Assembly: GCA_033391075.1 (NCBI GenBank)
Contig: JAWPMV010000001.1
Coordinates: forward strand, 3,348,001-3,412,000
Source of the DNA: Bacteroidia bacterium
GTDB taxonomy: Bacteria; Bacteroidota; Bacteroidia; J057
Length of the DNA stretch: 64,000 nucleotides
Reading direction: 5' to 3'
This document shows, one piece after another, positions 1 to 9,893 of the stretch. The notes under the pieces were generated by a model. That model saw only the letters and a program-made list of their open reading frames with translations. It did no database searches and had not been told where the DNA came from. Position numbers and translations under genes: made by a program. The stretch's first letter is position 1; each line of letters begins with the position of its first letter.

Positions 1-1
1 T

Positions 2-481
2 GCATGGATTTCTCCACAGGATCGATCTTATTGCCTTTGGTTCGGGGATTTTCAAAAACACTTTTTATCCCATCCGGATGGAAGCCCCATAGACGAAAAT
101 CCTGATACGCCGGAAATAGATACAACCTTCTTTGACTCCAAGTTTTTGGATGAAAAGAGTTTTGAATTTGCCATAGGCGCCTGCACAGAAAATCAGGATA
201 ACAGTTTATTCCATAATAATCCCGTTTCCGGAGTAGTCGATTTTGAGAATAATTATATTCAGATTTTTATAGATCGAACTGGTAATCCAAGGGTGGGTGC
301 TGTTGAAGAATATATAGGTTCCTTCGTCGATCCAACGGAAGTCCTTAATCCCGCTTTTATGGTGGGAGGTGCCTGTTTGGAAAATCAAAGCATGAATCAA
401 AGACAAAATCTTATGGTACTAAACTCACAGTTGACCGGACATCAATTGATGTTATTTAAAGCGGTTCAGGAAGGAGACTAA
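2..481 (+). CDS. Hypothetical protein, 3' part (5' end outside window)
   Basis: The frame is open from base 2 to the TAA at 479-481 with no stop, so this is the C-terminal 159 residues of a gene that begins before the window. A TTG lies at 146, but nothing suggests translation starts there. I do not recognise the family. The fragment carries two similar short motifs, IGACTENQ and VGGACLENQ, about 65 residues apart. These suggest an internal duplication with one cysteine per copy. No membrane helix is seen, and the composition (acidic, rich in Asn, Phe and Gly) is that of a soluble or exported protein. A perfect terminator hairpin follows 34 bases after the stop, so this is the last gene of its transcript. 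Confidence 0.75.
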   Translation, partial: AWISPQDRSYCLWFGDFQKHFLSHPDGSPIDENPDTPEIDTTFFDSKFLDEKSFEFAIGACTENQDNSLFHNNPVSGVVDFENNYIQIFIDRTGNPRVGAVEEYIGSFVDPTEVLNPAFMVGGACLENQSMNQRQNLMVLNSQLTGHQLMLFKAVQEGD

Positions 482-515
482 AGAATTAGAGAATCCCAAG
501 GTTTTAACAATTGTA

Positions 516-541
516 GCCCTCAGTTTTCTGAGGGCTTTTTT
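516..541 (+). terminator. Rho-independent terminator after the partial first gene
   Basis: A perfect 8-bp stem (GCCCTCAG / CTGAGGGC) closes a TTTT loop and is followed by six T. It lies 34 bases downstream of the stop at 481. Confidence 0.88.
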
Positions 542-619
542 GATTAAGCTAAAACAGAAAGATCAAATCAGGCTAAGAAGGTCGAACTCAACTATAGATA
601 TTCATTCACTCTATACATG

Positions 620-659
620 TTCCTGAAATTTCATTTCCTGCTGAAATTCATTTCAGGAA
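620..659. repeat. Inverted repeat between convergent genes
   Basis: Arms TTCCTGAAAT (620-629) and ATTTCAGGAA (650-659) are exact reverse complements separated by 20 bases. The repeat lies between the two converging terminators and overlaps the T-tract of the minus-strand one. No function is evident. Confidence 0.45.
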
Positions 660-687
660 AACAAAAAACCGGAGCCATCGGCCCCGG
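658..687 (-). terminator. Rho-independent terminator for the outer-membrane barrel gene
   Basis: Read on the minus strand, CCGGGGCC and GGCTCCGG pair over 8 bp with one G-T wobble around a 3-base loop. The run TTTTTTGTTTT follows. It lies 23 bases past the stop at 711. Confidence 0.82.
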
Positions 688-710
688 CACTTTGATTATC
701 ATCAGACAAT

Positions 711-1697
711 TTATATGAGAATTCTTAGCCCCAGACTTATAGAACTCGTACTCCTCGGCACAATTCCCAGCCAGGGAGAGCTAAACCTACTACTTATGGG
801 GAAACTGGCCGTTGTATTCAGGAGGAAACGGCTGTTAAACTGCAATTGAATTCCTAAAAAGGCGGCAAATTGTTGGCTGGTCCATGCCAGTCCTGACTTT
901 CCGCTCAACTCATTGACGGGCTCTGCGTTTATGCTATAGTTGAGTCCGGGATAGACGGTAAATCGTCGGTTGATGCTGGTATGGATAAGGGCAAAATTTG
1001 CTCCTGCCTGGTAGTTCGCCAGGCTATCTTCGCGGTTTTCGAGATCCGTAAATCCATTCACACTGAAGAAATAGTAAACCCGATTATTGAGGGGCGTAAA
1101 ATAGGCTAAATTCAAGTCTAGGCGATCGGCAGTAACAGCCAGGCCATCCTGAAATTCTTCCGACTTCAGTACCGCTGCGGAATATCCTCCAAAGACCGTG
1201 AATTTTTGATTTTTTGCCAGGGGTTTAAGGCGAAATCGCAAGCCGGCTCGGGAAATGCCTCCAAAAGAATTGTCCCAAAGGCCTTGCTGTGGATTGTATT
1301 CATTAAATACTTCACCCACCGAAGATCGGGCAGCATTGTCTAGCCTTCTTCTTCTGTATTCCAGTCGGAAGCCCAAATCAAAACGTCCATTTCGAGACAT
1401 GCCCAAATAGGCGTCCATTCGGCTACTGAAATCCGTCAAGCGACTCAGGTCAGCATAAGGAGAAGTTTCACGGGCTTCTCTCACTCCCAACTGAAAAGAA
1501 CTCAGAGAGGTCAGAACATTTAGCTCAATGGCATTTTTTCTAAGTAAAGTCAAGGAGGAGCCTGCAATGAATAAACTCGTATCAGAAAGCAGGCTAATTC
1601 CTCCTTCTGTTTCTTCGGTTTGTGCTACTAAAGGCTCCATATGCATGTTGAATAAAAGGCATAGGAATCCCAGTACTAAAATCTGTTTAGCATACAT
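711..1697 (-). CDS. Putative outer-membrane beta-barrel protein
   Basis: This 328-residue protein starts with a signal peptide (positive N-terminus, hydrophobic core, cleavage near VAQ at about residue 26). The rest alternates polar and hydrophobic residues with many aromatics, and the last strand ends in LGLRILI, as expected of an outer-membrane barrel. No enzyme motif is visible. The gene lies 24 bp downstream of the effector-associated-domain gene on the same strand and ends at its own terminator, so the two probably form a small operon. The exact family is unknown. It could be a porin-like channel or a structural barrel; assignment rests on the signal peptide and strand pattern only. Confidence 0.7.
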   Translation of the reverse strand: MYAKQILVLGFLCLLFNMHMEPLVAQTEETEGGISLLSDTSLFIAGSSLTLLRKNAIELNVLTSLSSFQLGVREARETSPYADLSRLTDFSSRMDAYLGMSRNGRFDLGFRLEYRRRRLDNAARSSVGEVFNEYNPQQGLWDNSFGGISRAGLRFRLKPLAKNQKFTVFGGYSAAVLKSEEFQDGLAVTADRLDLNLAYFTPLNNRVYYFFSVNGFTDLENREDSLANYQAGANFALIHTSINRRFTVYPGLNYSINAEPVNELSGKSGLAWTSQQFAAFLGIQLQFNSRFLLNTTASFPISSRFSSPWLGIVPRSTSSISLGLRILI

Positions 1698-1721
1698 AGG
1701 TTCTTGCTTGTATTTATGGTC

Positions 1722-2522
1722 TTATTTTCTCTTTCCTTTCCAGCTATTCTGTTGGGCCCTTCCATCGCTATTGCGGAAGTAACCTTCAAAAGCCGTCCCC
1801 TCCCCTTTCAATCCCAGCCTAAATGTTCCATTCATAGCTGGAATAAAATTCTGTTCTGTTTGCCAACTTCCTGTGAGCAAATGATAGCCTTCTTCCACTT
1901 TGATATTTTCCAAGAGCAAGTCATAGCTTGCATCAGCTCCTTCTGCCAGAATGTTTACCCTCCCTCTCCAATTGCTGCTTTCTCTTTCCAATAACAAATG
2001 GGCTTTACGATCTTTCCCTCCACTGACAAAATCTACTTCCCATGCTCCCTCCCAATCTTCTGCAACATATGTCAAGGCTTCAACTTCATTTCCCTCTTTA
2101 TTTCCTAATAGATTCCAAATCAGCAATCCGGAAGCAGAGAGCAAGCTAATTCCCAAAAGCAGCATGCCTACAGAAGCTAATCGAGGAGATTTCCCAGGCT
2201 GTCTGGCAGTCACATTGGCTCTTTCTGGAGAGTCAATCTTATCCTTTTTTTCTCTCTCAAAATCATAACTATCGAGAATCTCCAGCAGGATACCCGAAAT
2301 CTGAGAGCTTTCTACATTCGCGCTATTTCGATCAATGCTACCTTCCAGCCGCTTCCGTTTCAATTTCTGAAATCGATTAGACTGAATCGTGATTTGTCGC
2401 CTGACATCTTTGGGCTGTCCATCCAAATGAGCAAGTAACCAAGTGAGGGCCTGGGACTCTTTACCCATGGCAATCATCCTCCGTAAATCTTCTTTGGATC
2501 TTTTATTACTCATTTTATGCAT
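1722..2522 (-). CDS. Effector-associated-domain-like protein with membrane helix and lipocalin-like C-terminus
   Basis: The 266-residue protein has three parts. Residues 8-86 form a charged all-helical module with the pattern (M/L)I..GK...AL..LL, then NRF.KLKR.R..G.I, then LL.ILD. This resembles the small effector-associated domains (EAD11 type) found in Bacteroidota conflict and signalling proteins. Residues about 115-138 form one membrane helix. Residues 150-266 look like a small beta-barrel, with repeated Trp-Gly-Gly turns (WEGAWEVDF, NWRGRVNI, LTGSW) like lipocalin-like domains. The EAD would be cytoplasmic and the barrel periplasmic. EADs usually recruit a partner effector through a second EAD, and none is seen in this window. 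A second ATG nine bases in could also be the start. The EAD assignment is from memory of the pattern, not from a search. Confidence 0.68.
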   Translation of the reverse strand: MHKMSNKRSKEDLRRMIAMGKESQALTWLLAHLDGQPKDVRRQITIQSNRFQKLKRKRLEGSIDRNSANVESSQISGILLEILDSYDFEREKKDKIDSPERANVTARQPGKSPRLASVGMLLLGISLLSASGLLIWNLLGNKEGNEVEALTYVAEDWEGAWEVDFVSGGKDRKAHLLLERESSNWRGRVNILAEGADASYDLLLENIKVEEGYHLLTGSWQTEQNFIPAMNGTFRLGLKGEGTAFEGYFRNSDGRAQQNSWKGKRK

Positions 2523-2721
2523 AAGATATCCGAGCCCAGATTAGAAAATCTGATCGGGATATAATAGCATAGGAAAATCGCCTGTCTACAATAACTTAGC
2601 AGCGAAATCATTTCATTCCGGGAAAAGCAAAGCTATCTCAGGCTTTCGTCGCTACTATTCCTTAGGCTTATTTCTCAATATGGAAATATAGACACCCAAT
2701 CTCCAACACATTTGTTGCAAA

Positions 2722-5709
2722 TCAGGGGGCTTGTTGAAGAAAGGCCAGCAGATCGGCTAAATCCTCAGGAGAAAGTCCTTCTTCCAGGCCTTCCGGCATG
2801 AGAGAAATCCCCAAAGAGCTTAGTTTTTCTATGTTTTTCTTGGCAATCAATTCTTCTTTGCCACCTGTCATCCTTAGCCTCAATTCTTCATCATTTTCAG
2901 AATAAATAATCCCTGTATAGATATTCCCGTCTTTGGTCCGAATACTATGGTTGAGGTATTTGGTATCTACCGCTGCATTGGGGTCCAGAATATCGTGTAA
3001 TAGAGACTCTTTACTCTTGCGATTTATTTCCGTCAGTACCGGACCGACTTCCTTACCCATTTCGCCATATTGATGACAAGTAGAGCAAAGCAATTCAAAT
3101 TGCTCTTCTCCTTTGTGAATATCTCCGGCTATTCCCAGTGCAGGTCTCATCTTTTCCATAGCTTCTTTTCTTTGCAATACACCAGCATCTGTAAACAAAG
3201 CTTCTGCTCTTGCTTTTACCTTATCATCCTCTGACCAAAGCAATACCCTCCGTCTTTCCAGATCAAGATTCAGTTCTCCCGGATTTACTTTCTTCTCTTC
3301 TAAAGCTGTAAGTAGCAGATCATGATTGTAGGATTTGTACAACATGATGCTTCCGGCCATCTTTCGAGCTTCCGGTCCTAAATCTGGCCAAAGTTTTAAC
3401 AATTCAGCGCCAACTTCGCGATTATCTGAATTCCAGAGTTGTTGTAGGGCTTCTTCTTGTAGGGCGAATGGCTGGAGATTATCCAGCATGGCATATAGAC
3501 TTGTTTTTCTTTCCTCGAAATCACTCAGGCCCATCAACTTTAGTAGTTCCAGTCTTTCTTCTACAGACTTATTCTCATCCAAAATCTCCCCTTTCGCATT
3601 CGCCATCAACTGACGAATCTGCGGAGAAGTATTTAACTCAAAAGCCTTACGGACTTTACCACTAGCCTTTAAAATGCTGATATTCCCTCCCTTTTCCATA
3701 GCCGTCAGATTGGTCTCCAGAGCTGTTGGGTTAAAGGCCGGGCCAGCCTCCCAGTTATCAGCGATATTTTCGAGCAATTTGGCTTGCTGTTTCGGATCAA
3801 AGTTGGGCTTGGTAGCAATGCTTGTAAGAAGTACCTCTATTGCCATTTTATCTGAACTTCTAGCCAGCATTCGGCAAAGGGAAAGCAAAGCCTCCAGATT
3901 ATTTTCGGATAAAGATTTTGGATGATGTTCCAGCAATCGCCGCGCAAAAGTCAGCGGTTGTTTTTTCATAGTAGTCGCCGCTGCAATGGCTGTCCATTTA
4001 TCGGCCTCTTTCTGCTCAAGCATATGTTGAAGGCCGTAAAATATTTCTCGGGCAAAAGAAGCAAAATACTCATCGGGAATTTGTCCTAATGCAAGGGCTG
4101 CACGCATCCTTACCCGAGGGTGCTCATCTTTGCATAGTTCTATGATACTTTTTGCGAGTTCGGGATGGTAGGCCAAATGTTCTTCACTGGCTCGGAGGGC
4201 ATTTTCCCGAACCCCTGCAACTTTATCTGTAAACAAGCCCTCCAGATCATCGACCTCCAGGGCTTTCAGACCTTCAAGCGTCCACATTGCATGCATACGT
4301 CCAAAAGGAGAAGAAGCATGTTTCAGGGCTTCCTTTAATGCCGGAACCAGGTCTTTCATTTGCTTTTCCACAATTAGTCTCTGGGCAGTCAAACGAGTCC
4401 ATTGGTTTTCATGTGAAAGCCCATCCAGGAGGGAATTTGGGTCTGCTGACTCAAAGCTAACAGCCTGAGGAAGCTCTTTAGCTCGGGGACGAATCCGATA
4501 TATCCTGCCATCTTTTTTCCCCGCAGCCAAATCCATCTTCTCCTCTAATTCATCCGGTATCCATTCCGGATGCTCTATCACTTCCCTATGCATATCCAGT
4601 ACATATAAAGAACCATCGGGTCCCGTACTTAAATTCACAGGACGGAAAGCCCGATCTGTAGAAGCCAGAAATTCTACTTTATCCCGATTTCTGGAAGCTG
4701 TAGAAATCGCGCCCTCATCGGAGAGCACATCCATATGGATGAGATTGAGAACAACATCCGCTACAAATAGATTATTATTAAATCCTTTGGGAAAGGCATT
4801 TCCTCCATAAAAACTAATCCCACATGAACCCGAAAAATAGCCAGACTGTTCGGGATGATTGACACGAGTGTCCTGCTCTCCAATCGGATAAATCCTAGAC
4901 AAACCATTTTCCTCATGATCCGAAATGATATTCAGGCTATGCGAAGTCGATACCGGTAGACCCTCCAGATATTTCCCTTGAAAAACCAATTGAGAAACAT
5001 GCTCGAGATTATGGGTTTCGTACATCCGCCCCCAATTGTCAAAAGCCAATTCAAAGCCTCCTGAGGACTCTCCTACCCTTTCCATGATCTTTTTGTCCAG
5101 GTCAAATCGAAAATCCTCTCCTCTCATCTCCAGGGATTTATCTGCTTGCCCCACAAAATAAGGTTTACCTGAATTTCCTCCATTTGCTGCGTATATCCAG
5201 TTATCCAGGCCATAGGTCAAGCCATTGTAATTATGCTGCAGATTGCCCACTCGAAATCCTTCCATCAGAATTTCCCTTTTTTCTGCACTACCATCTCCAT
5301 CTTCATCCTTAAGAAATAACAAATGCGGAGGAGAAGCCACCAGCATACCTCCTTTATATGGCATAAAGGATGAGGCCAGAAAAAGGCTATCGGCAAAGAG
5401 TTCTCTTTTATCAAAGACACCATCTCCATTCTCATCGATCAAATGAACCAGGCGACTTTCTTCATCTCTCAAGGGATATCCCGGCATTTCCAGGACATAT
5501 GCTTCTCCTCTTTCATCAAACTCCATATCGACCGGATCAAATACCAGGGGCTCCGTGGCTACAGCTTCTAATTGAAATTGAGGATGCAAACTAAAGCCAT
5601 CAGGTGCATTGGGAGTAGTGGGTGTTGCTTCCTGGCAGGCAGAAAAATTCAGGAGAAAAAACAAAGAGGCAATAATGCCAGGGAGAAACTTTGGGCGGTA
5701 GTAGTTCAT
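2722..5709 (-). CDS. PVC-type propeller / HEAT-repeat / cytochrome c lipoprotein
   Basis: This 995-residue protein has a lipoprotein signal peptide (lipobox around FSAC, Cys25). Residues about 35-410 form a PQQ/sugar-dehydrogenase-like beta-propeller of the membrane-bound dehydrogenase type (VFDPVDMEFDERGEAYVLEM; acidic DENGDG and DEDGDG loops). Residues 430-830 are HEAT-like helical repeats. The C-terminus has one c-type heme site (CSTCH, near residue 873) followed by the conserved GPVLTEI and LLHDILDPN segment of the Planctomycete-type heme-binding domain. The family is known mainly from Planctomycetes, Verrucomicrobia and Bacteroidota, and oxidation of sugars or alcohols is proposed. The gene lies 74 bp downstream of the hybrid sensor on the same strand, with no terminator between, so co-transcription is likely. 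The substrate is unknown. Confidence 0.88.
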   Translation of the reverse strand: MNYYRPKFLPGIIASLFFLLNFSACQEATPTTPNAPDGFSLHPQFQLEAVATEPLVFDPVDMEFDERGEAYVLEMPGYPLRDEESRLVHLIDENGDGVFDKRELFADSLFLASSFMPYKGGMLVASPPHLLFLKDEDGDGSAEKREILMEGFRVGNLQHNYNGLTYGLDNWIYAANGGNSGKPYFVGQADKSLEMRGEDFRFDLDKKIMERVGESSGGFELAFDNWGRMYETHNLEHVSQLVFQGKYLEGLPVSTSHSLNIISDHEENGLSRIYPIGEQDTRVNHPEQSGYFSGSCGISFYGGNAFPKGFNNNLFVADVVLNLIHMDVLSDEGAISTASRNRDKVEFLASTDRAFRPVNLSTGPDGSLYVLDMHREVIEHPEWIPDELEEKMDLAAGKKDGRIYRIRPRAKELPQAVSFESADPNSLLDGLSHENQWTRLTAQRLIVEKQMKDLVPALKEALKHASSPFGRMHAMWTLEGLKALEVDDLEGLFTDKVAGVRENALRASEEHLAYHPELAKSIIELCKDEHPRVRMRAALALGQIPDEYFASFAREIFYGLQHMLEQKEADKWTAIAAATTMKKQPLTFARRLLEHHPKSLSENNLEALLSLCRMLARSSDKMAIEVLLTSIATKPNFDPKQQAKLLENIADNWEAGPAFNPTALETNLTAMEKGGNISILKASGKVRKAFELNTSPQIRQLMANAKGEILDENKSVEERLELLKLMGLSDFEERKTSLYAMLDNLQPFALQEEALQQLWNSDNREVGAELLKLWPDLGPEARKMAGSIMLYKSYNHDLLLTALEEKKVNPGELNLDLERRRVLLWSEDDKVKARAEALFTDAGVLQRKEAMEKMRPALGIAGDIHKGEEQFELLCSTCHQYGEMGKEVGPVLTEINRKSKESLLHDILDPNAAVDTKYLNHSIRTKDGNIYTGIIYSENDEELRLRMTGGKEELIAKKNIEKLSSLGISLMPEGLEEGLSPEDLADLLAFLQQAP

Positions 5710-5783
5710 ATATAAAAATCCTTATATCCTTAGAAACAAATCTAAAAAATAGCCTTATGCAGAACAAGTACGACTGGGTATAT

Positions 5784-8700
5784 CTAGTTTTCAGATACAG
5801 ATTTTTGTTTTGCGTATTCTGAGGGATTGATACCAAACTGCTTTTTAAAACATTTGCGGAAATACTGGACGTCCATGAATCCCACTTTATATACCACCTC
5901 GGTAATTGTAAACGCCCTTTGTTCGATGATTGCTGCAGCTCTTTTGAGGCGAAGGGATCGGATAAATTCATTAGCTGACTGTCCCAAGAGAGCTTTCATT
6001 TTCCTATACAACTGAGATTTACTGTAACCTAGCTCCCTACAGAGTTGCTCTACCCCAAAATTGGAGTCAGAAAGGTTTTGCTCAATGATATTTACCACAT
6101 TTGACAAGAAGTCCTCATCCTTTGAGCGGGAATCAAGACTGGTCTCATCCCGCGACATAATCTGTTTATTCAGCAATTTGGATTTAAACTCATTTCTTTT
6201 GTCGATCGCATTTCGGATCATGAGCTTCAATTGTTTGGGATTAAAGGGTTTGGACAAATATTGATCTGCCCCATAACTCAGGCCTTCTTCCAAATGCCGC
6301 TCATTGGATTTTACAGAAAGGATGAAAAAGATAATATGGCAGGTTTTCTCATTCTCCCTAATCTTTTTACATAGTTCATAACCTGACAATTTAGGCATAA
6401 TGACATCCGAAAGGATAAGGTCAGGAATGGACAATTGGGTTTGCTCATAGGCCTCTGCTCCATTGGAACAGGGAATGATACGGTATTCATCCTTGAGAAT
6501 ATTGCAAAGAAAGTCTCGAATCTCCTCATTGTCTTCTGCAATCAGAATGATCGGCTTTTGCAGGGGATCGGGCCTTTTGCTTAGCCGGTGTTCTTTTAGG
6601 TCTTTTAAGGGAATGACCGCTTCTTCTTTTGCAAACATCAGCTCCCCCGTGGATGTCAGGATTTCCGTCTGATCTTCATCTACAGTGAGAGGTAAATGGA
6701 TACTAAAGACTGTACCTTTATTTTCTACACTACTAACAGTGATTTCCCCCTTATGCAGTTCAACATATTGCTTGGCAAGGTGTAATCCAATACCCGTACC
6801 ACTGGTATCTCCAGGAGCATTTTGGGAATTATACAGATCAAACACATAAGGCAAATTTTCAGCTTTTATGCCTTTACCCGTATCGGATACGATTATTTTT
6901 ATTTCATTTTCCCCCTTTTCCAGCTCTACGTTGATTTTCCCTGATGGAGGAGTAAATTTGATGGCATTGGAAAGGATATTAAACAAAACCTTTTCCATCT
7001 TATCCGGATCAAACTTCATTCGGATCGTCTCTTTGGGAAAATCTGCGATCAATTCGAGTTTTTGCTTCTTGGCATACTGAGCGAAATAATCCAGAACGGA
7101 ACGCAGGAAGAAACTCATATCTCTGTACTCCTCCTGCAGTTCAATATTGCCAGATTCCAGTTTAGAAATATCCAGGATTTCATCGATCAATTTCTGCAGC
7201 CTTTCTGAATTTTTCTTCATCAAATCCAAATGACCTTTGAAGGGTTGCAACAGTTTCATTTGCATCAACTCAATCAGGGGACTTTGAATCAGGGTAAGCG
7301 GAGTTTTAAATTCATGGGAAATATTGGCAAAAAATCGAGACTTCATTTGACTCAACTCTTTTACTTTATTTCTCTGAATCTGCTCCAGGTATAATTCATT
7401 TTTCAATTTCTCCCGATTGATCAGGATTTGATACATAAAAATGAGGAGTCCAGCCAACAGGAGGAGGTAGGTAAATCGAGCAAAATAGGTCCAGTACCAG
7501 GGATGATGAATCTGAATATTCAGGCTAACAATTTCCTCATTCCAGATTCCATCATTATTTGCTGCCCGTAAGTAAAAGACATAATTTCCAGGAGGAACAT
7601 TGAGATAATTCCTGAAATTCATTTCATTCGGGCTGCTCCACTCTTCTTCCAGAGGTTCCAGCTTGTAGGCATAGAGATTTTTATTGGCCTGGGAAAAATT
7701 GAGTTTGGCAAATGAAAAGTGCAAATCATTCTGTGAATGTTCCAATTCGATCTCTCCCTGAGGAAAAACGATCCTTTCCACTTCCTGGCTTTCTTTTTCT
7801 GTATCGAAGGATTCTATTTCTAATGAGGTAATATAAAATGGCGCTTCATGTCCATTTTCCAGGATTTCTTCATGCTTGAAATAATTGAATCCATTTATTC
7901 CCCCAAAGACCAATGTGCCATCTTTCCTCCTGAGACAGGCACCCATGGTAAATTCTTTATCCTGCAAGCCATCATATACATCAAAGGATTTGATTTGATA
8001 AGGCTTTTCAGCATTCAGGCAGGCAAGCCCATTATTGGTACTCACCCAAATTTTCCCTGACTCATCTTCAAGTCCTGCATAAATTACATTTCCAGGAAGA
8101 GAATCTGAGGTGTTTATCCTTTCTGCTACTTCAGTTTCTGGATTAAATTTATACAGGCCGGCCCCATTTGAAGCTATCCACAAATGATTTTTAGTGTCTG
8201 AAAAAAGATAATTAATATTGTCATGGATGTCAGCTGGTGCATGAGGACCGGCATAATTGGTGAGATTTATTATGTTTTTGTCCTCATCTAGTTCGATTTT
8301 ATCCAGGCCTTTATTTCTGTGTCCTATCCATAATGTCCCTTGCTGATCCTCTAATATGCTGATCACATTATTGGTACTGATTTTATTTTCAGAGGCACCT
8401 GCTACATAGCTATACAATTCTCCGGTTTTTGGAATAAAAAGACTTAAACCGGAACGGTAACTGGCAAACCAGATATTTCCCTCTTTATTTTGATGGAGCG
8501 TACGAATATATTTTCCGGGTTTAGGTCCATGATAGACCTTGACAAAGCTTTCCAGGCTTTTAAAAGTGCGGCTATTTTTCTGTTTGATAAACACACCTTC
8601 TCCCCAGGTAGCTGCATATACCTGATCCTGTGGATCTGCGATCAATCCTACAATTACTTTGTTTTTCAATCCAGGCAATTCACTCTCTGAAACATTTCTG

Positions 8701-9893
8701 ATTTTATGGTCTTGATCCATCAGATCAATCCCTCCTCCTTCTGTACCAATCCATAAATTCCCTTTGCTATCTTCTGCAAAAGCACTTACAAGGCCTCTGC
8801 TTATGGACTTATCTGTTCCACTGGCTTCTGAGACCAGCCCAAAACGATGTTCGATGGGATCAACTTTACACAATCCACTTTTATAACTTCCCACCCAAAT
8901 GGTTCCTGCCTGATCCTCGTATAAGGACCAGATAGAATTGCTATTGATCCCAAAATTATTTCTAACGTCTGTCTGGAACTGGAAAAGTTTGCCGGTAGAG
9001 TTTTGGCACTTGATCAATCCGGCATTTTCGGTACCTACCCAGATATTGGATTTAGAGTCTTCCAATATTGAAAGAACTACCACCCCTTCGAGCAAGTTTT
9101 TTAATTCGGCAAACTTCCCTCCTAATTCTACAATTTGGGAGTTGCCATTTTCATCCTTCTGCAATCGCCTTAATCCATCATTGGTTCCCACCCAAATCTT
9201 GCCAGTAGGACCTTTATGGATACGCCGAATAATATCGTCCTCCGGCAAATCGTATCCTCCGCTATGTTTAAAAAAGGAAATGAAGTCTTTGCGATTATTG
9301 TATTGACATAAGCCTCCATTAAATGTTCCAAACCAGAGATTGCCATCTTCATCTTCTACAATATCCTCTACATGATTGGCACTGATACTTTGCCCTTCAC
9401 GTCCATTGGCAATAAGTTGACCGATTTCCCCTGTTTTGCGATCCCAGAATTTCAATCCGCTGCTTTCGGTTCCTACCCATACGACGGAATCTTTACTTTC
9501 ATAAATGCATTGGACAAAAGAAGATTCAAGGGACTTCCTAAAAACCGGATCAATCTCCTCATTGGAAAATTTCTGCCGGGCAGGATCATATAAGCTAATT
9601 CCCCCACCGTAGGTACCGATCCAGAGTTTGCCCAACATATCGGTAAATAATGCCGAAATAATACTTTCTTCTAGTAGTCCCTGCTCATCCTGAAAAAAGA
9701 CCTCAAAATGTTCTCCATCATACCTATTGAGACCATTATCCGTCCCCACCCATAAAAAGCCCAATTGATCCTGAGAAATTACTTGGATTGTATTTTGTGA
9801 AAGGCGTTGAGAGGGCTGAGAAAAATAGGTAGTCTGTCCCAATGTGTAGAGGGAGCTTGCTAAGAATATGGATAGTAGTAGATAAAATTTCAT
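5784..9893 (-). CDS. Hybrid two-component sensor / AraC-family regulator (HTCS)
   Basis: A one-protein signalling system of 1369 residues. In order: signal peptide (about 1-20); fourteen-bladed-type periplasmic sensor propeller (repeats such as LWVGTDNGLNRY and IWVGTENAGL, about 25-680); Y_Y_Y domain (about 700-785); membrane helix (about 798-820); HisKA with His860 in SHEFKTPL; HATPase with DTGKG and GTGIGLHLAK; receiver with Asp1163 in LSDVIMP; C-terminal AraC helix-turn-helix (about 1260-1360). A ligand bound in the periplasm triggers phosphotransfer and DNA binding by the same polypeptide. In Bacteroidota such proteins normally control the adjacent SusC/SusD locus, here 470 bp away and divergent. 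I place the start at the ATG at 9893, where the signal peptide begins, rather than the upstream in-frame TTG at 9905. Confidence 0.95.
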   Translation of the reverse strand: MKFYLLLSIFLASSLYTLGQTTYFSQPSQRLSQNTIQVISQDQLGFLWVGTDNGLNRYDGEHFEVFFQDEQGLLEESIISALFTDMLGKLWIGTYGGGISLYDPARQKFSNEEIDPVFRKSLESSFVQCIYESKDSVVWVGTESSGLKFWDRKTGEIGQLIANGREGQSISANHVEDIVEDEDGNLWFGTFNGGLCQYNNRKDFISFFKHSGGYDLPEDDIIRRIHKGPTGKIWVGTNDGLRRLQKDENGNSQIVELGGKFAELKNLLEGVVVLSILEDSKSNIWVGTENAGLIKCQNSTGKLFQFQTDVRNNFGINSNSIWSLYEDQAGTIWVGSYKSGLCKVDPIEHRFGLVSEASGTDKSISRGLVSAFAEDSKGNLWIGTEGGGIDLMDQDHKIRNVSESELPGLKNKVIVGLIADPQDQVYAATWGEGVFIKQKNSRTFKSLESFVKVYHGPKPGKYIRTLHQNKEGNIWFASYRSGLSLFIPKTGELYSYVAGASENKISTNNVISILEDQQGTLWIGHRNKGLDKIELDEDKNIINLTNYAGPHAPADIHDNINYLFSDTKNHLWIASNGAGLYKFNPETEVAERINTSDSLPGNVIYAGLEDESGKIWVSTNNGLACLNAEKPYQIKSFDVYDGLQDKEFTMGACLRRKDGTLVFGGINGFNYFKHEEILENGHEAPFYITSLEIESFDTEKESQEVERIVFPQGEIELEHSQNDLHFSFAKLNFSQANKNLYAYKLEPLEEEWSSPNEMNFRNYLNVPPGNYVFYLRAANNDGIWNEEIVSLNIQIHHPWYWTYFARFTYLLLLAGLLIFMYQILINREKLKNELYLEQIQRNKVKELSQMKSRFFANISHEFKTPLTLIQSPLIELMQMKLLQPFKGHLDLMKKNSERLQKLIDEILDISKLESGNIELQEEYRDMSFFLRSVLDYFAQYAKKQKLELIADFPKETIRMKFDPDKMEKVLFNILSNAIKFTPPSGKINVELEKGENEIKIIVSDTGKGIKAENLPYVFDLYNSQNAPGDTSGTGIGLHLAKQYVELHKGEITVSSVENKGTVFSIHLPLTVDEDQTEILTSTGELMFAKEEAVIPLKDLKEHRLSKRPDPLQKPIILIAEDNEEIRDFLCNILKDEYRIIPCSNGAEAYEQTQLSIPDLILSDVIMPKLSGYELCKKIRENEKTCHIIFFILSVKSNERHLEEGLSYGADQYLSKPFNPKQLKLMIRNAIDKRNEFKSKLLNKQIMSRDETSLDSRSKDEDFLSNVVNIIEQNLSDSNFGVEQLCRELGYSKSQLYRKMKALLGQSANEFIRSLRLKRAAAIIEQRAFTITEVVYKVGFMDVQYFRKCFKKQFGINPSEYAKQKSVSEN

